A DNA stretch of 12,217 nt, taken from NCBI GenBank assembly GCA_964626565.1, contig CAZVFX010000168.1:1-12217 (forward strand). Direction: 5' to 3'. This document shows, one piece after another, positions 1-6,744 of the stretch. Origin of the DNA: CAZVFX01 sp964626565. Its GTDB lineage: Bacteria; Myxococcota_A; UBA9042; CAIXZC01. The first letter of the stretch is position 1. Each line of letters starts with the position of its first letter. The notes beneath the pieces were generated by a model, which was not told the origin of the DNA, did no database searches, and saw only the letters and a program-made list of their open reading frames with translations. The position numbers and the translations under genes are program-made.

Positions 1-5
1 AAGCG

Positions 6-16
6 GGGTCAGACCC
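6..16. repeat. Short inverted repeat GGGTC-A-GACCC at left edge
   Basis: Five-base arms GGGTC (6-10) and GACCC (12-16) flank a single A, followed by a T-rich run. From general experience, this GGGGTCAGACCC-type core recurs in dispersed intergenic repeats of many GC-rich bacteria, some linked to REP-associated tyrosine transposases. No transposase is visible here, and only one copy was noticed in the window. It could equally be part of a terminator of the gene to the left or an operator for the operon that follows. Confidence 0.4.
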
Positions 17-64
17 TTTCGCATTTCATTTCTTTGGCGTGTGAAATCGGAAATCAGTGCACCC

Positions 65-94
65 TTGACTTAGTTTCTCTCCCCCTCGTATGCT
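65..94 (+). promoter_or_regulatory. Putative sigma-70-like promoter of the acyl-CoA operon
   Basis: TTGACT (65-70, 5 of 6 to the -35 consensus) is followed after 18 nt by TATGCT (89-94, 4 of 6 to the -10 consensus). Transcription would begin near 101, giving a leader of about 20-25 nt before the ATG at 124. This is the only gene-free stretch ahead of the plus-strand genes, so a promoter is expected here. The match was made by eye and is not experimental. Confidence 0.5.
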
Positions 95-112
95 TGTCGG
101 AGCCGGAATCCC

Positions 113-118
113 AAGGGG
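113..118 (+). promoter_or_regulatory. Ribosome binding site fixing the ATG at 124
   Basis: AAGGGG lies 5 nt ahead of ATG 124. The reading frame stays open upstream to a TTG at 34, but those 30 extra residues overlap the putative promoter and have no counterpart in acyl-CoA dehydrogenases. The family's usual N-terminus (FxFTEEQLMFR-like) starts exactly at this ATG. Confidence 0.7.
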
Positions 119-123
119 TCGCC

Positions 124-1266
124 ATGGAATTTGCGTTTACTGAAGAGCAGTTGATGTTTCGGGATGTGGTGATGCGGTTTGCCCGTAAGGAAATTGTCCC
201 CCGCTGCCGTGAGCACGATCTGGAGGCGAAGTTTGACCATCACTCGTTTAAGAAGCTGGCTGAACTGGGGATACTCGGGCTGCATTTGCCCGAGGAGTAT
301 GGTGGGAGTGGATCCGACGTTATTACTTCCACCCTGGCCGGCGAGGCGTTGGCCGAGGCGGGCGTGGATGGAGGCCTGACTCTCGCCTATGGCGCCCACA
401 CCTTCCTGTGCGCGGATACCATCTTCCAGCACGGCAGCGACGAGATGAAGGACAAGTACCTCCCACGCCTTATTGCCGGAGACCTCATCGGCTGCATGGG
501 CCTCACCGAACCGGGGGCCGGTTCCGATGTCGCCTCCCTGACCACAAAGGCCGAAAGGAGGGGTGAGACTTTTGTCCTCAACGGGAGCAAGATGTTCATT
601 ACCAACGGCCCCGTTGCCGACGTCGTGGTGGTCTATGCCAGAACCGAAAGAGACACCAAGCATGCGGGCTTGTCCGCCTTTGTCGTTGAGAAAGGGACGC
701 CCGGTTTCTCCTCGGGCAAGAACCTCAACAAGTTGGGAGTCAGGTCCTCCCATACTTCGGAGCTCACCTTCGAAGACTGCGAAATCCCGGCGGAGAATCT
801 CATCGGCAGGGAAGGGGCCGGCTTTCTAATGGCCATGCAGACGGTGGAGTGGGACCGCAGCGTGCTGCTGGGGTTTGTGGTAGGCGGCATGACGTTCGTG
901 CTCAACAAGTGCATCGAGTACGCACGGGACCGCAGGCAGTTCGGCAAGCCTATCGGCGACTATCCAGCGATCAAGGAGAAGTTGGCCAACATGAAGATCT
1001 TCATCGAGGCCGCCCGTTCGCTGTGCTACCGCATCGCCTGGTGCAAGGACCAGGGCAAGCCGTTGAATCACCTGGAAGGAGCCATCGGCAAGCTGTTCGT
1101 CGGGGACTGGTGCCTCGGTCCCGCCAACGACGCGGTGATCCTCCACGGCGGATACGGCTATTGTCACGAGTACGACGTGGAGCGGTACCTTAGAGACAGC
1201 CGTCTCTTTCCCATCGGCGGCGGCACGTCGGAAATCCAGAAACGAATCATATCGAAGTTCATTTGA
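124..1266 (+). CDS. Acyl-CoA dehydrogenase, isovaleryl-CoA/long-chain-like, Asp at catalytic base position
   Basis: This 380-residue FAD flavoprotein would oxidise an acyl-CoA to the 2-enoyl-CoA, passing electrons to electron-transfer flavoprotein. Length and architecture are full: helical N-terminal domain, beta domain with GLTEPGAGSD (126-135), and C-terminal helical domain with RRQFGKPIG (270-278) and HGGYGY (341-346). The MCAD catalytic Glu376 position is Gly366 (GGGTSEIQ), as in isovaleryl- and long-chain dehydrogenases, which use a Glu on helix G instead. A gap-free alignment of that helix puts Asp244 (VEWDRS, followed by Arg245) on the isovaleryl-CoA dehydrogenase Glu254. The Gln usually three residues before the GG of the FAD motif is Ile339. 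The start is ATG 124 with a good ribosome binding site. It is the first gene of the operon, 10 nt before the next. The family assignment is firm; the substrate (isovaleryl-CoA by context) is inferred. Confidence 0.9.
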   Translation: MEFAFTEEQLMFRDVVMRFARKEIVPRCREHDLEAKFDHHSFKKLAELGILGLHLPEEYGGSGSDVITSTLAGEALAEAGVDGGLTLAYGAHTFLCADTIFQHGSDEMKDKYLPRLIAGDLIGCMGLTEPGAGSDVASLTTKAERRGETFVLNGSKMFITNGPVADVVVVYARTERDTKHAGLSAFVVEKGTPGFSSGKNLNKLGVRSSHTSELTFEDCEIPAENLIGREGAGFLMAMQTVEWDRSVLLGFVVGGMTFVLNKCIEYARDRRQFGKPIGDYPAIKEKLANMKIFIEAARSLCYRIAWCKDQGKPLNHLEGAIGKLFVGDWCLGPANDAVILHGGYGYCHEYDVERYLRDSRLFPIGGGTSEIQKRIISKFI

Positions 1267-1276
1267 GGGTGCGGTC

Positions 1277-2305
1277 ATGAACTACGAATTCGATGAAGCC
1301 ACACAAGCGCTTAGAAGCAGGCTGAGAAAGCTGTTCGAAGCCGACGCCATTCCGTCAGCAGCGCAGCTTACAGACGCAGGCTACTGCGGCGTTGGCGGTG
1401 CGAAGGGCCGAAACAGCGTGTCGCTGGTGGCTGCCAGAGAAGTGGTGGCGGCCGGGGCGCCGTCTCTATTTCTTTCCGTGGAAACCAGCGTCTCAGTGTT
1501 CGCCAGTCTGCTGGCAGAAATGGGGGCCAACCGCGACTTGTTGGAACCAATTCGGGCGGGAAGGGCTGTTGGGGCCGTCGCTCCATGTGGGGGCGGGATC
1601 ACGGCCAACACGAATGACCGCGGGCTGGTGCTGTCCGGCTCGGTTCGCGGTGTCGCCAACGGGCCCATTGCCGACTTCGTAGCGGTTCCGGTGTGCCTTG
1701 GCGACAAGAGTTATGTTGCTGTGGTGAGCCGCGGTGACAACGGATTCTCAACCGGGGAGAACGAGTCTACCCTGGGCTTCAAAGGGGTCGAGTTTTGCTC
1801 CTTGTCCTTCGACGGTTGCGCTGTCCCCGAACGTAACGTATTCGGCCCCACCACCGCCAACCTCGATGCATTGCTGAACAGTTGGCAGGATGACATTCAC
1901 ACCGCGGCGGCACTGGGGATCATGCAGCGATGCTATGAAGCGGCCAGGGACCACGCCAAGACCCCGGATGCCGGGGGTAAGCCGCCCATCGCTCGCCAGG
2001 AAGTGGCTTTTCCCCTGGCCGAGATGCTGACGTTGTTGGACACATCACAACTTCTCGCCTACCGGGCAGCCTGGTTGGCGGAAAGCGGGGACCACGAAGC
2101 CCGGGTGGTGGGCCATACGGCAAAGGTGTTCTGCACCGAGTCTGCACTCGAAGTAGCGGGCCACGCGCTGAGGATTCTGGGCGCGGAAGGGCAGCTCGAA
2201 GGCAACCGGGCTGAAGAGGGATTCAGGGATAGCCAGTACCTACAGGTCGCGGGCACCTCGGTGGTGCAGACGCGCCTGGCAATCGGAAACACGCTGTTGG
2301 GCTGA
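1277..2305 (+). CDS. Degenerate acyl-CoA dehydrogenase-like subunit
   Basis: This 342-residue paralogue is about 40 residues shorter than a normal acyl-CoA dehydrogenase. The fold is recognisable: N-terminal helices, a beta domain (about 95-190, with FDGCAVPERNVFG at 178-190) and C-terminal helices ending VAGTSVVQTRLAIG (324-337). Most functional motifs are lost. The TEPGAGSD-type loop is APCGGGIT (102-109), the RxQFG flavin motif is absent, helix G appears about one turn shorter with no Glu/Asp-Arg, and the MCAD Glu376 position is Ala325. It lies 10 nt after the first dehydrogenase, preceded by GAGGGT at 1265-1270. Mycobacterial steroid-degrading acyl-CoA dehydrogenases form alpha2beta2 heterotetramers in which one subunit lost the catalytic base, so this may be a non-catalytic partner of the upstream protein. 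A free-standing but divergent enzyme remains possible. Confidence 0.8.
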   Translation: MNYEFDEATQALRSRLRKLFEADAIPSAAQLTDAGYCGVGGAKGRNSVSLVAAREVVAAGAPSLFLSVETSVSVFASLLAEMGANRDLLEPIRAGRAVGAVAPCGGGITANTNDRGLVLSGSVRGVANGPIADFVAVPVCLGDKSYVAVVSRGDNGFSTGENESTLGFKGVEFCSLSFDGCAVPERNVFGPTTANLDALLNSWQDDIHTAAALGIMQRCYEAARDHAKTPDAGGKPPIARQEVAFPLAEMLTLLDTSQLLAYRAAWLAESGDHEARVVGHTAKVFCTESALEVAGHALRILGAEGQLEGNRAEEGFRDSQYLQVAGTSVVQTRLAIGNTLLG

Positions 2306-2331
2306 GGCCCGCTGCGGCGGGTGGGGGGTAC

Positions 2332-3948
2332 ATGAACAAGATCGATAGCAAGGTCGATACATCGGGCGAGGAGTATCTGGCGAACTATGCGGCCATGGAA
2401 GCGCTGGTGGCCGATCTTGACGCAGAGCTGGAGAAGGCCAGAAATGAGCGCTCAGACAAGGCCCGCGCCCGTGCCGCTCAGCAGAAGAAGCTGTCGGTTC
2501 GCCGTCGGCTGGAGCTCCTCCTTGATCGTAACACTCCGTTCCTGGAAATAGCTCCCCTCGCGGCAAAGGGAATGTATGACGGGAAGGTTCACGGCGCAGG
2601 AGTTGTCTCCGGGATCGGCGTGGTCGAAGGAAGGGAGGTGCTGGTCTACGCCAACGATTCCATGATCAAGGGCGGGACCATCTACCCCATGGGAGTGAAA
2701 AAGGGGTTGAGGACCCAGGCCATCGCGATGGAAAACCGGCTGCCGGTAATCTACCTGGTGGATTCCGGCGGTGCGTTTCTGCCCCTCCAATCGGAGATAT
2801 TCCCCGATTCCGATGACGGCGGCCGCATCTTCTACAATCAGTCGATCCTGTCGAAGATGGGAGTTCCTCAGTTGTGCGGCGTTATGGGGCTGTGCACCGC
2901 TGGTGGAGCGTACATCCCGGCCATGTGTGATGAGGTTGTCCACGTCAAGGGCACCGGCGCCATTTTCCTGGGCGGGCCGCCGCTGGTCAAGGCCGCAACC
3001 GGTGAAGAAGTGTCTGCGGACCAACTGGGCGGTGCTGACCTGCACTGCACTGAATCGGGAGTGTCGGACTACTTCGCGGAAGACGACGCTCATTGCATTG
3101 AGATACTTCGCAGCCTGGTGGCCAACCTGCCAGGGAATGCCAAGACCGACGTGGGGCTCACAGAGGCGAGGCCCCCGGAATACGACCCGAAGGAGATCTA
3201 CGGCGTCGTTCCACCGCGGCTCAGTGTGCCTTACGACGTGAGGGAGGTGATCGCACGCATCGTTGACGGCAGCGAGTTCCTCGAGTTCAAGGAACGGTAC
3301 GCACCCACTCTGGTGTGCGGCACTGCGCGCATCCACGGCTATCCGGTAGGGATTCTGGGCAACAATGGCATCCTCTTCTCGGAAAGCGCACTCAAGGCGA
3401 CCCACTTCATCCAGTTGTGCGACAAGAGGGGCATACCGCTGGTCTTTCTTCAGAATATCAACGGCTACATAGTGGGCAGCGAGTATGAGCGGGGAGGGAT
3501 CACCAAGGACGGCCAGAAGATGGTACACGCAGTGGCGACATCCACGGTGCCTAAATTCACCGTGATTATCGGCGCGTCTTTTGGCGCGGGCAACTACGGT
3601 ATGTGCGGCCGGGCCTATGGCCCGCGCTTCTTGTGGATGTGGCCCAACGCGCAAATCGGAGTCATGGGCGGCGAACAGGCTGCCGACGTGATGGTGACGG
3701 TGAAGAACGATCAACTCGAGCGTGAGGGCAAGCCTCCCCTTCCGCCGGAGATGGTCGAGGGAATCAAGAAGCCGATCATCGCCGCGGCGGAAAAGGAGGG
3801 CAACGCCTACTACTCCACCGCCAATTTATGGGACGACGGGGTCATCGATCCGGCCAAAACCAGGGATGTGCTGGGGCTGGCCATTGCGGCTGCGCTAAAC
3901 GCACCGCTGCGAGACGACAACTTCGGGTACGGGACTCTGCGCATGTAG
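2332..3948 (+). CDS. Acyl-CoA carboxylase carboxyltransferase subunit, methylcrotonyl-CoA carboxylase beta type
   Basis: At 538 residues, this is the usual length for an MCC beta subunit, with two crotonase-fold halves. It would transfer carboxyl from carboxybiotin to an enoyl-CoA (3-methylcrotonyl-CoA in the prototype, giving 3-methylglutaconyl-CoA). Diagnostic motifs include VDSGGAFLP (143-151), GRIFYNQ (164-170), CTAGGAYIPA (188-197, N-half oxyanion loop), FLQNINGYIVG (372-382), ASFGAGNYGMCGRAYGPRF (415-433) and MWPNAQIGVMGGEQA (436-450). These match MCC/geranyl-CoA carboxylase beta chains rather than propionyl-CoA carboxylase. The segment after DSGGA reads FLPLQ where MCC typically has NLPRQ, and QNINGYIVG differs from the common QNITGFMVG, so the acyl pocket may not be standard. 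The start ATG 2332 follows a G-rich run 3 nt upstream. The partner biotin subunits are immediately downstream. Confidence 0.9.
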   Translation: MNKIDSKVDTSGEEYLANYAAMEALVADLDAELEKARNERSDKARARAAQQKKLSVRRRLELLLDRNTPFLEIAPLAAKGMYDGKVHGAGVVSGIGVVEGREVLVYANDSMIKGGTIYPMGVKKGLRTQAIAMENRLPVIYLVDSGGAFLPLQSEIFPDSDDGGRIFYNQSILSKMGVPQLCGVMGLCTAGGAYIPAMCDEVVHVKGTGAIFLGGPPLVKAATGEEVSADQLGGADLHCTESGVSDYFAEDDAHCIEILRSLVANLPGNAKTDVGLTEARPPEYDPKEIYGVVPPRLSVPYDVREVIARIVDGSEFLEFKERYAPTLVCGTARIHGYPVGILGNNGILFSESALKATHFIQLCDKRGIPLVFLQNINGYIVGSEYERGGITKDGQKMVHAVATSTVPKFTVIIGASFGAGNYGMCGRAYGPRFLWMWPNAQIGVMGGEQAADVMVTVKNDQLEREGKPPLPPEMVEGIKKPIIAAAEKEGNAYYSTANLWDDGVIDPAKTRDVLGLAIAAALNAPLRDDNFGYGTLRM

Positions 3949-3969
3949 CGGGGTATGCCCGGGCGCTCA

Positions 3970-3976
3970 GGGAGGG
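3970..3976 (+). promoter_or_regulatory. Ribosome binding site favouring a GTG start at 3984
   Basis: GGGAGGG lies 7 nt before GTG 3984, an ideal spacing, and 13 nt before ATG 3990. The frame is open back to 3828, but that stretch overlaps the end of the carboxyltransferase gene. Biotin carboxylases begin close to the KxLVANRGEIA motif, which GTG 3984 reproduces. Confidence 0.7.
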
Positions 3977-3983
3977 TTTTGGT

Positions 3984-5462
3984 GTGAAGATGCTGGTGGC
4001 AAATCGGGGGGAAATAGCGGTGCGCGTTATGCGCACGTGCCGAGAACTCGGCATCCCCACCGTCGCGGTCTACTCCGATGTAGATGCGGGCGCGCCCCAT
4101 GTGGTGGCCGCGGACGAGTCTGTCTGCCTGGGCGCTCCGGAGCCCACCGCCAGTTACCTGAACACCGATAAGATACTCGCCGCCGCGGCGGAGACCGGTG
4201 CCGACGCGATCCACCCCGGCTACGGTTTCCTGGCCGAGAACGCGGAATTTGCCGAGCGCTGCCTGGAAGCCGGAGTCACGTTTGTCGGTCCGCCCGCTCC
4301 GGTGATCCGCATTCTGGGGGACAAAACCGAGGCCCGGCGATTGATGCAGGCCGCGGGAGTGCCCGTGCTCCCGGGAATGGACGAGGCGTGCACCGACCTG
4401 GCACAGTTGAAGAGAGAAGCCAAGCGAATCGGCTATCCGCTGTTGGTCAAGGCCGCTGCGGGCGGTGGCGGTAAAGGTATGCACCGGATCGACAGTGAGC
4501 AGCAACTGGAGCAAGCCTGTGCCGCCGCGATGAGGGAAGGCGAAAACGCGTTTGATGATGCCTCGGTGTTCCTTGAGAAGTACCTTGAGGCTCCCCGTCA
4601 CATCGAAGTGCAGATTCTGGCCGACACCCACGGGAACGTGATTCACCTGGGAGAGAGGGAGTGCTCTATCCAGCGGCGCCATCAGAAGCTGGTGGAGGAG
4701 ACCCCGTCTCCCTTTCTGAACGAAGCTCTAAGAGCCCGCATGACCGACGCCGCGGTTGCTGCGGCCCGGGCGTCGAAGTACGTGAACGCCGGTACGGTGG
4801 AGTTTCTGGTGGCTGATGAAGGTGAGGAATTCTACTTCCTGGAGGTCAACACCCGTTTGCAGGTGGAGCACCCCGTGACCGAGATGACTACCGGTCTTGA
4901 CCTGGTGCGCCTGCAAATTGAAATTGCATCAGGTGAACCGCTGGCGTTGGCCCAGGAAGATGTTGCCCGGAATGGGCACGCAATTGAGTGCCGGGTGTAT
5001 GCGGAAGATCCTGGCGCGGATTTCCGTCCGTCGCCGGGGCGGATTGCGCTGCATCAACAGCCCGTCGGAGAAGGCGTCCGTACCGACTGCGGAGTTACCG
5101 GTGGGTCCATCGTCCCCATGGAGTACGATCCGATTTTGAGCAAAGTGATCACTTTCGGGGGGACGAGGGATGAGGCTCGAGAGCGCATGGCCACGGCCCT
5201 GGAAAGCTACGCCGTCCTGGGTATCTCCACTACCATCCCGTTTCTCATCGACGCAATCCGGTCAACCCCGTTTGCCGCGGGCGAGACACGCACCGATTTC
5301 ATTCCCCGCAACTTCAGCGATTGGAGCCAGGGTGGGGAAGGTGCGGAGTTGGCGGCGATCGCTTTTCTGCTGGACGACCTGTGTGTGCGCGAGGACGTCG
5401 TTGCCGGGGAAGCTGCTGCGGTGAAGAATCCGTGGGAGACCCTCGGCTCCTGGAGGTTGTAG
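3984..5462 (+). CDS. Biotin carboxylase subunit of acyl-CoA carboxylase
   Basis: This 492-residue ATP-grasp enzyme carboxylates biotin on the carrier protein using ATP and bicarbonate. Family signatures run in order: MLVANRGEIAVRV (3-15), HPGYGFLAENAEFA (77-90), KAAAGGGGKGM (156-166, ATP glycine loop), EKYLEAPRHIEVQ (198-210), GERECSIQRRHQKLVEE (223-239), FLEVNTRLQVEHPVTE (285-300, metal and catalytic residues) and ECRVYAED (335-342). The C-terminal FIPRNF (439-444) resembles the alpha chains of methylcrotonyl- and propionyl-CoA carboxylases. Those chains continue into a biotinyl domain, whereas this protein stops at TAG and the biotinyl domain is a separate gene abutting it with no gap. GTG 3984 is chosen over ATG 3990 from the ribosome binding site. 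It belongs with the preceding carboxyltransferase. Confidence 0.93.
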   Translation: MKMLVANRGEIAVRVMRTCRELGIPTVAVYSDVDAGAPHVVAADESVCLGAPEPTASYLNTDKILAAAAETGADAIHPGYGFLAENAEFAERCLEAGVTFVGPPAPVIRILGDKTEARRLMQAAGVPVLPGMDEACTDLAQLKREAKRIGYPLLVKAAAGGGGKGMHRIDSEQQLEQACAAAMREGENAFDDASVFLEKYLEAPRHIEVQILADTHGNVIHLGERECSIQRRHQKLVEETPSPFLNEALRARMTDAAVAAARASKYVNAGTVEFLVADEGEEFYFLEVNTRLQVEHPVTEMTTGLDLVRLQIEIASGEPLALAQEDVARNGHAIECRVYAEDPGADFRPSPGRIALHQQPVGEGVRTDCGVTGGSIVPMEYDPILSKVITFGGTRDEARERMATALESYAVLGISTTIPFLIDAIRSTPFAAGETRTDFIPRNFSDWSQGGEGAELAAIAFLLDDLCVREDVVAGEAAAVKNPWETLGSWRL

Positions 5463-5972
5463 ATGAAGTACAACCTGCGAGTTGGAGAACGAACCGTAGT
5501 CGTCGAGTTTTCGGCTGCCGGCGGTAGTGCCGAAGCGGTGATTGATGGGAAAGAATACCGGATTGCATATGAGAGTGGGGGCGCCAACTGCGTAAAACTC
5601 TCGACGAGCGAAGAGGAGTTGGACCTGTATGTGGCCGCCGTTTCGGGTTGGGAGAAACAAGTATCGGTGCGGGGAAGGGGTCTCGGGGGTGCGGCGGCCG
5701 CCCGGCCGCCGGGGCGCCGCGGCGCCCGGGGTGCTTCCGCGCCCGGCGACGTCACCCCGCCCATGCCGGCAGTGGTGACCAAGGTGATGGTGGCCGCCGG
5801 TGATGAAGTGGTGCGAGGGCAGGGATTGGTGGTGGTGAGTGCGATGAAGATGGAGACCACATTAAGGGCGCCAACCGCCGGCGTCGTTCGCAACGTGGCG
5901 GCGGTAGAGGGGCAGAAGACGGGGCCGGGGGATATTCTGGTGGAGATCGAGGAGCGAGAGCAAGATGAGTGA
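5463..5972 (+). CDS. Biotin carboxyl carrier protein (biotinyl-lipoyl domain) of acyl-CoA carboxylase
   Basis: This 169-residue protein has a C-terminal biotinyl domain (about 97-164) with the biotin attachment motif SAMKMET (126-132), Lys129 being the predicted biotinylated residue. The usual PMPG turn is PMPA (100-103). Residues 1-70 form a separate beta-rich domain (DGKEYRIAYE at 28-37), probably matching the part of MCC/PCC alpha chains that docks on the carboxyltransferase. A Gly/Ala/Pro/Arg linker (about 70-96) is encoded by an extremely GC-rich, hairpin-forming stretch. The ATG directly follows the biotin carboxylase stop codon, with GGAGG at 5452-5456. The stop overlaps the start of the next gene by 8 nt. 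Together the two genes look like a split carboxylase alpha chain. Confidence 0.9.
   Translation: MKYNLRVGERTVVVEFSAAGGSAEAVIDGKEYRIAYESGGANCVKLSTSEEELDLYVAAVSGWEKQVSVRGRGLGGAAAARPPGRRGARGASAPGDVTPPMPAVVTKVMVAAGDEVVRGQGLVVVSAMKMETTLRAPTAGVVRNVAAVEGQKTGPGDILVEIEEREQDE
5692..5727 (+). repeat. Two adjacent all-GC hairpins inside the biotin carrier gene
   Basis: Arms CGGCGGCC (5692-5699) and GGCCGCCG (5704-5711) are perfect complements around a 4-nt loop. Directly after them, GGGCGCCGCGGCGCCC (5712-5727) is a perfect 16-base palindrome. The stretch contains no A or T and encodes the flexible linker of the biotin carrier protein. Confidence 0.85.
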
Positions 5973-6744
5973 TGAGCTTCTGTATGAAGTGAAAGGACGA
6001 ACCGCGCAGGTGACTCTAAATCGGGCTGCGAAAAGGAACGCGCTGAGTCGCACCTTGATGACGGAGTTCCTGGCGCACCTTGACCGGGCGGAGAGTGACG
6101 ACGAAGTGCGTGTCGTCTGCATAGCCGGGGCGGGCGGAACGTTCTGTGCCGGGGCGGATTTGGGGGGTGCGTTCAACCAGGACGAAGAAGGGTTCCTTCC
6201 CGGGGCTCGGGAGTTCGCCCGTCTGTTGGCGCGGTTGGCCGGGTTTGGCAAACCGACTGTGGCAAAGGTCCACGGCCCCTGTCTTGCCGGAGGCCTCGGG
6301 CTGATGTTGGCTTGCGACATAGTGGTGGCCGCGGACGAGGCCTGGTTCTCCGCCCCTGAGGTGAATGTGGGCATCTTCCCCATGATGGTGGGAGCGCTTC
6401 TGTTTCGCAATGTAGGCCGGAAGAAGGCGATGGAGTTGGTGCTCACCGGGCGCCGGGTTGCCGCGGCCGAAGCGGAGGCCATGGGCCTCATTACCCAGGT
6501 TGTTGCCGCCGCGGCTCTTGACTCCAGGGTGGAAGAAACCGTGGCCCTGTTGGGTGAAAAAAGCCCCAGTGCGTTGCGCATGGGCAAGGAGGCTTTCCAC
6601 GCCATGGCCGATATGCCGTTTGAAGAAGCGATGGATTTCTTGTGCGGTGAGCTGGGCAGAGTCGTCGCCACCGAGGATGCGGCGGAAGGTATGGCGGCCT
6701 TTCGAGAAAAGAGAAAGCCCCGCTTCGGGGGAGGTAAGGAATGA
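5965..6744 (+). CDS. Enoyl-CoA hydratase/isomerase (crotonase) family protein
   Basis: A 259-residue crotonase-fold enzyme. By context it should hydrate the carboxylase product (3-methylglutaconyl-CoA hydratase role, LiuC-like). Visible motifs are RNALS (24-28), GTFCAGADL (58-66, oxyanion hole and CoA binding), PCLAGGLGLMLACD (105-118, second oxyanion segment) and PEVNVGIFPM (131-140). Mapped on rat crotonase, Glu164 is kept as Glu132, but Glu144 is replaced by Gly112. One-glutamate crotonases include hydratases of other subgroups, isomerases and other activities, so hydration is not proven. The start ATG 5965 overlaps the biotin carrier gene by 8 nt. The stop overlaps the following ATG in an ATGA arrangement, indicating coupled translation. 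Confidence 0.88.
   Translation: MSDELLYEVKGRTAQVTLNRAAKRNALSRTLMTEFLAHLDRAESDDEVRVVCIAGAGGTFCAGADLGGAFNQDEEGFLPGAREFARLLARLAGFGKPTVAKVHGPCLAGGLGLMLACDIVVAADEAWFSAPEVNVGIFPMMVGALLFRNVGRKKAMELVLTGRRVAAAEAEAMGLITQVVAAAALDSRVEETVALLGEKSPSALRMGKEAFHAMADMPFEEAMDFLCGELGRVVATEDAAEGMAAFREKRKPRFGGGKE

Noticed and set aside
34..123. N-terminal extension of the first dehydrogenase from TTG 34
   Set aside because: It overlaps the likely promoter, has no ribosome binding site, and adds residues with no equivalent in the family; ATG 124 is better.
2452..3714. Minus-strand open frame of 420 codons opposite the carboxyltransferase gene
   Set aside because: It is entirely antisense to a strongly recognised enzyme gene, is rich in His/Arg/Val typical of GC-rich shadow frames, and shows no family motif.
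3828..3983. Upstream extension of the biotin carboxylase frame
   Set aside because: It overlaps the end of the carboxyltransferase gene, and the family starts at the LVANRGEIA motif, matched by GTG 3984 with an ideal ribosome binding site.
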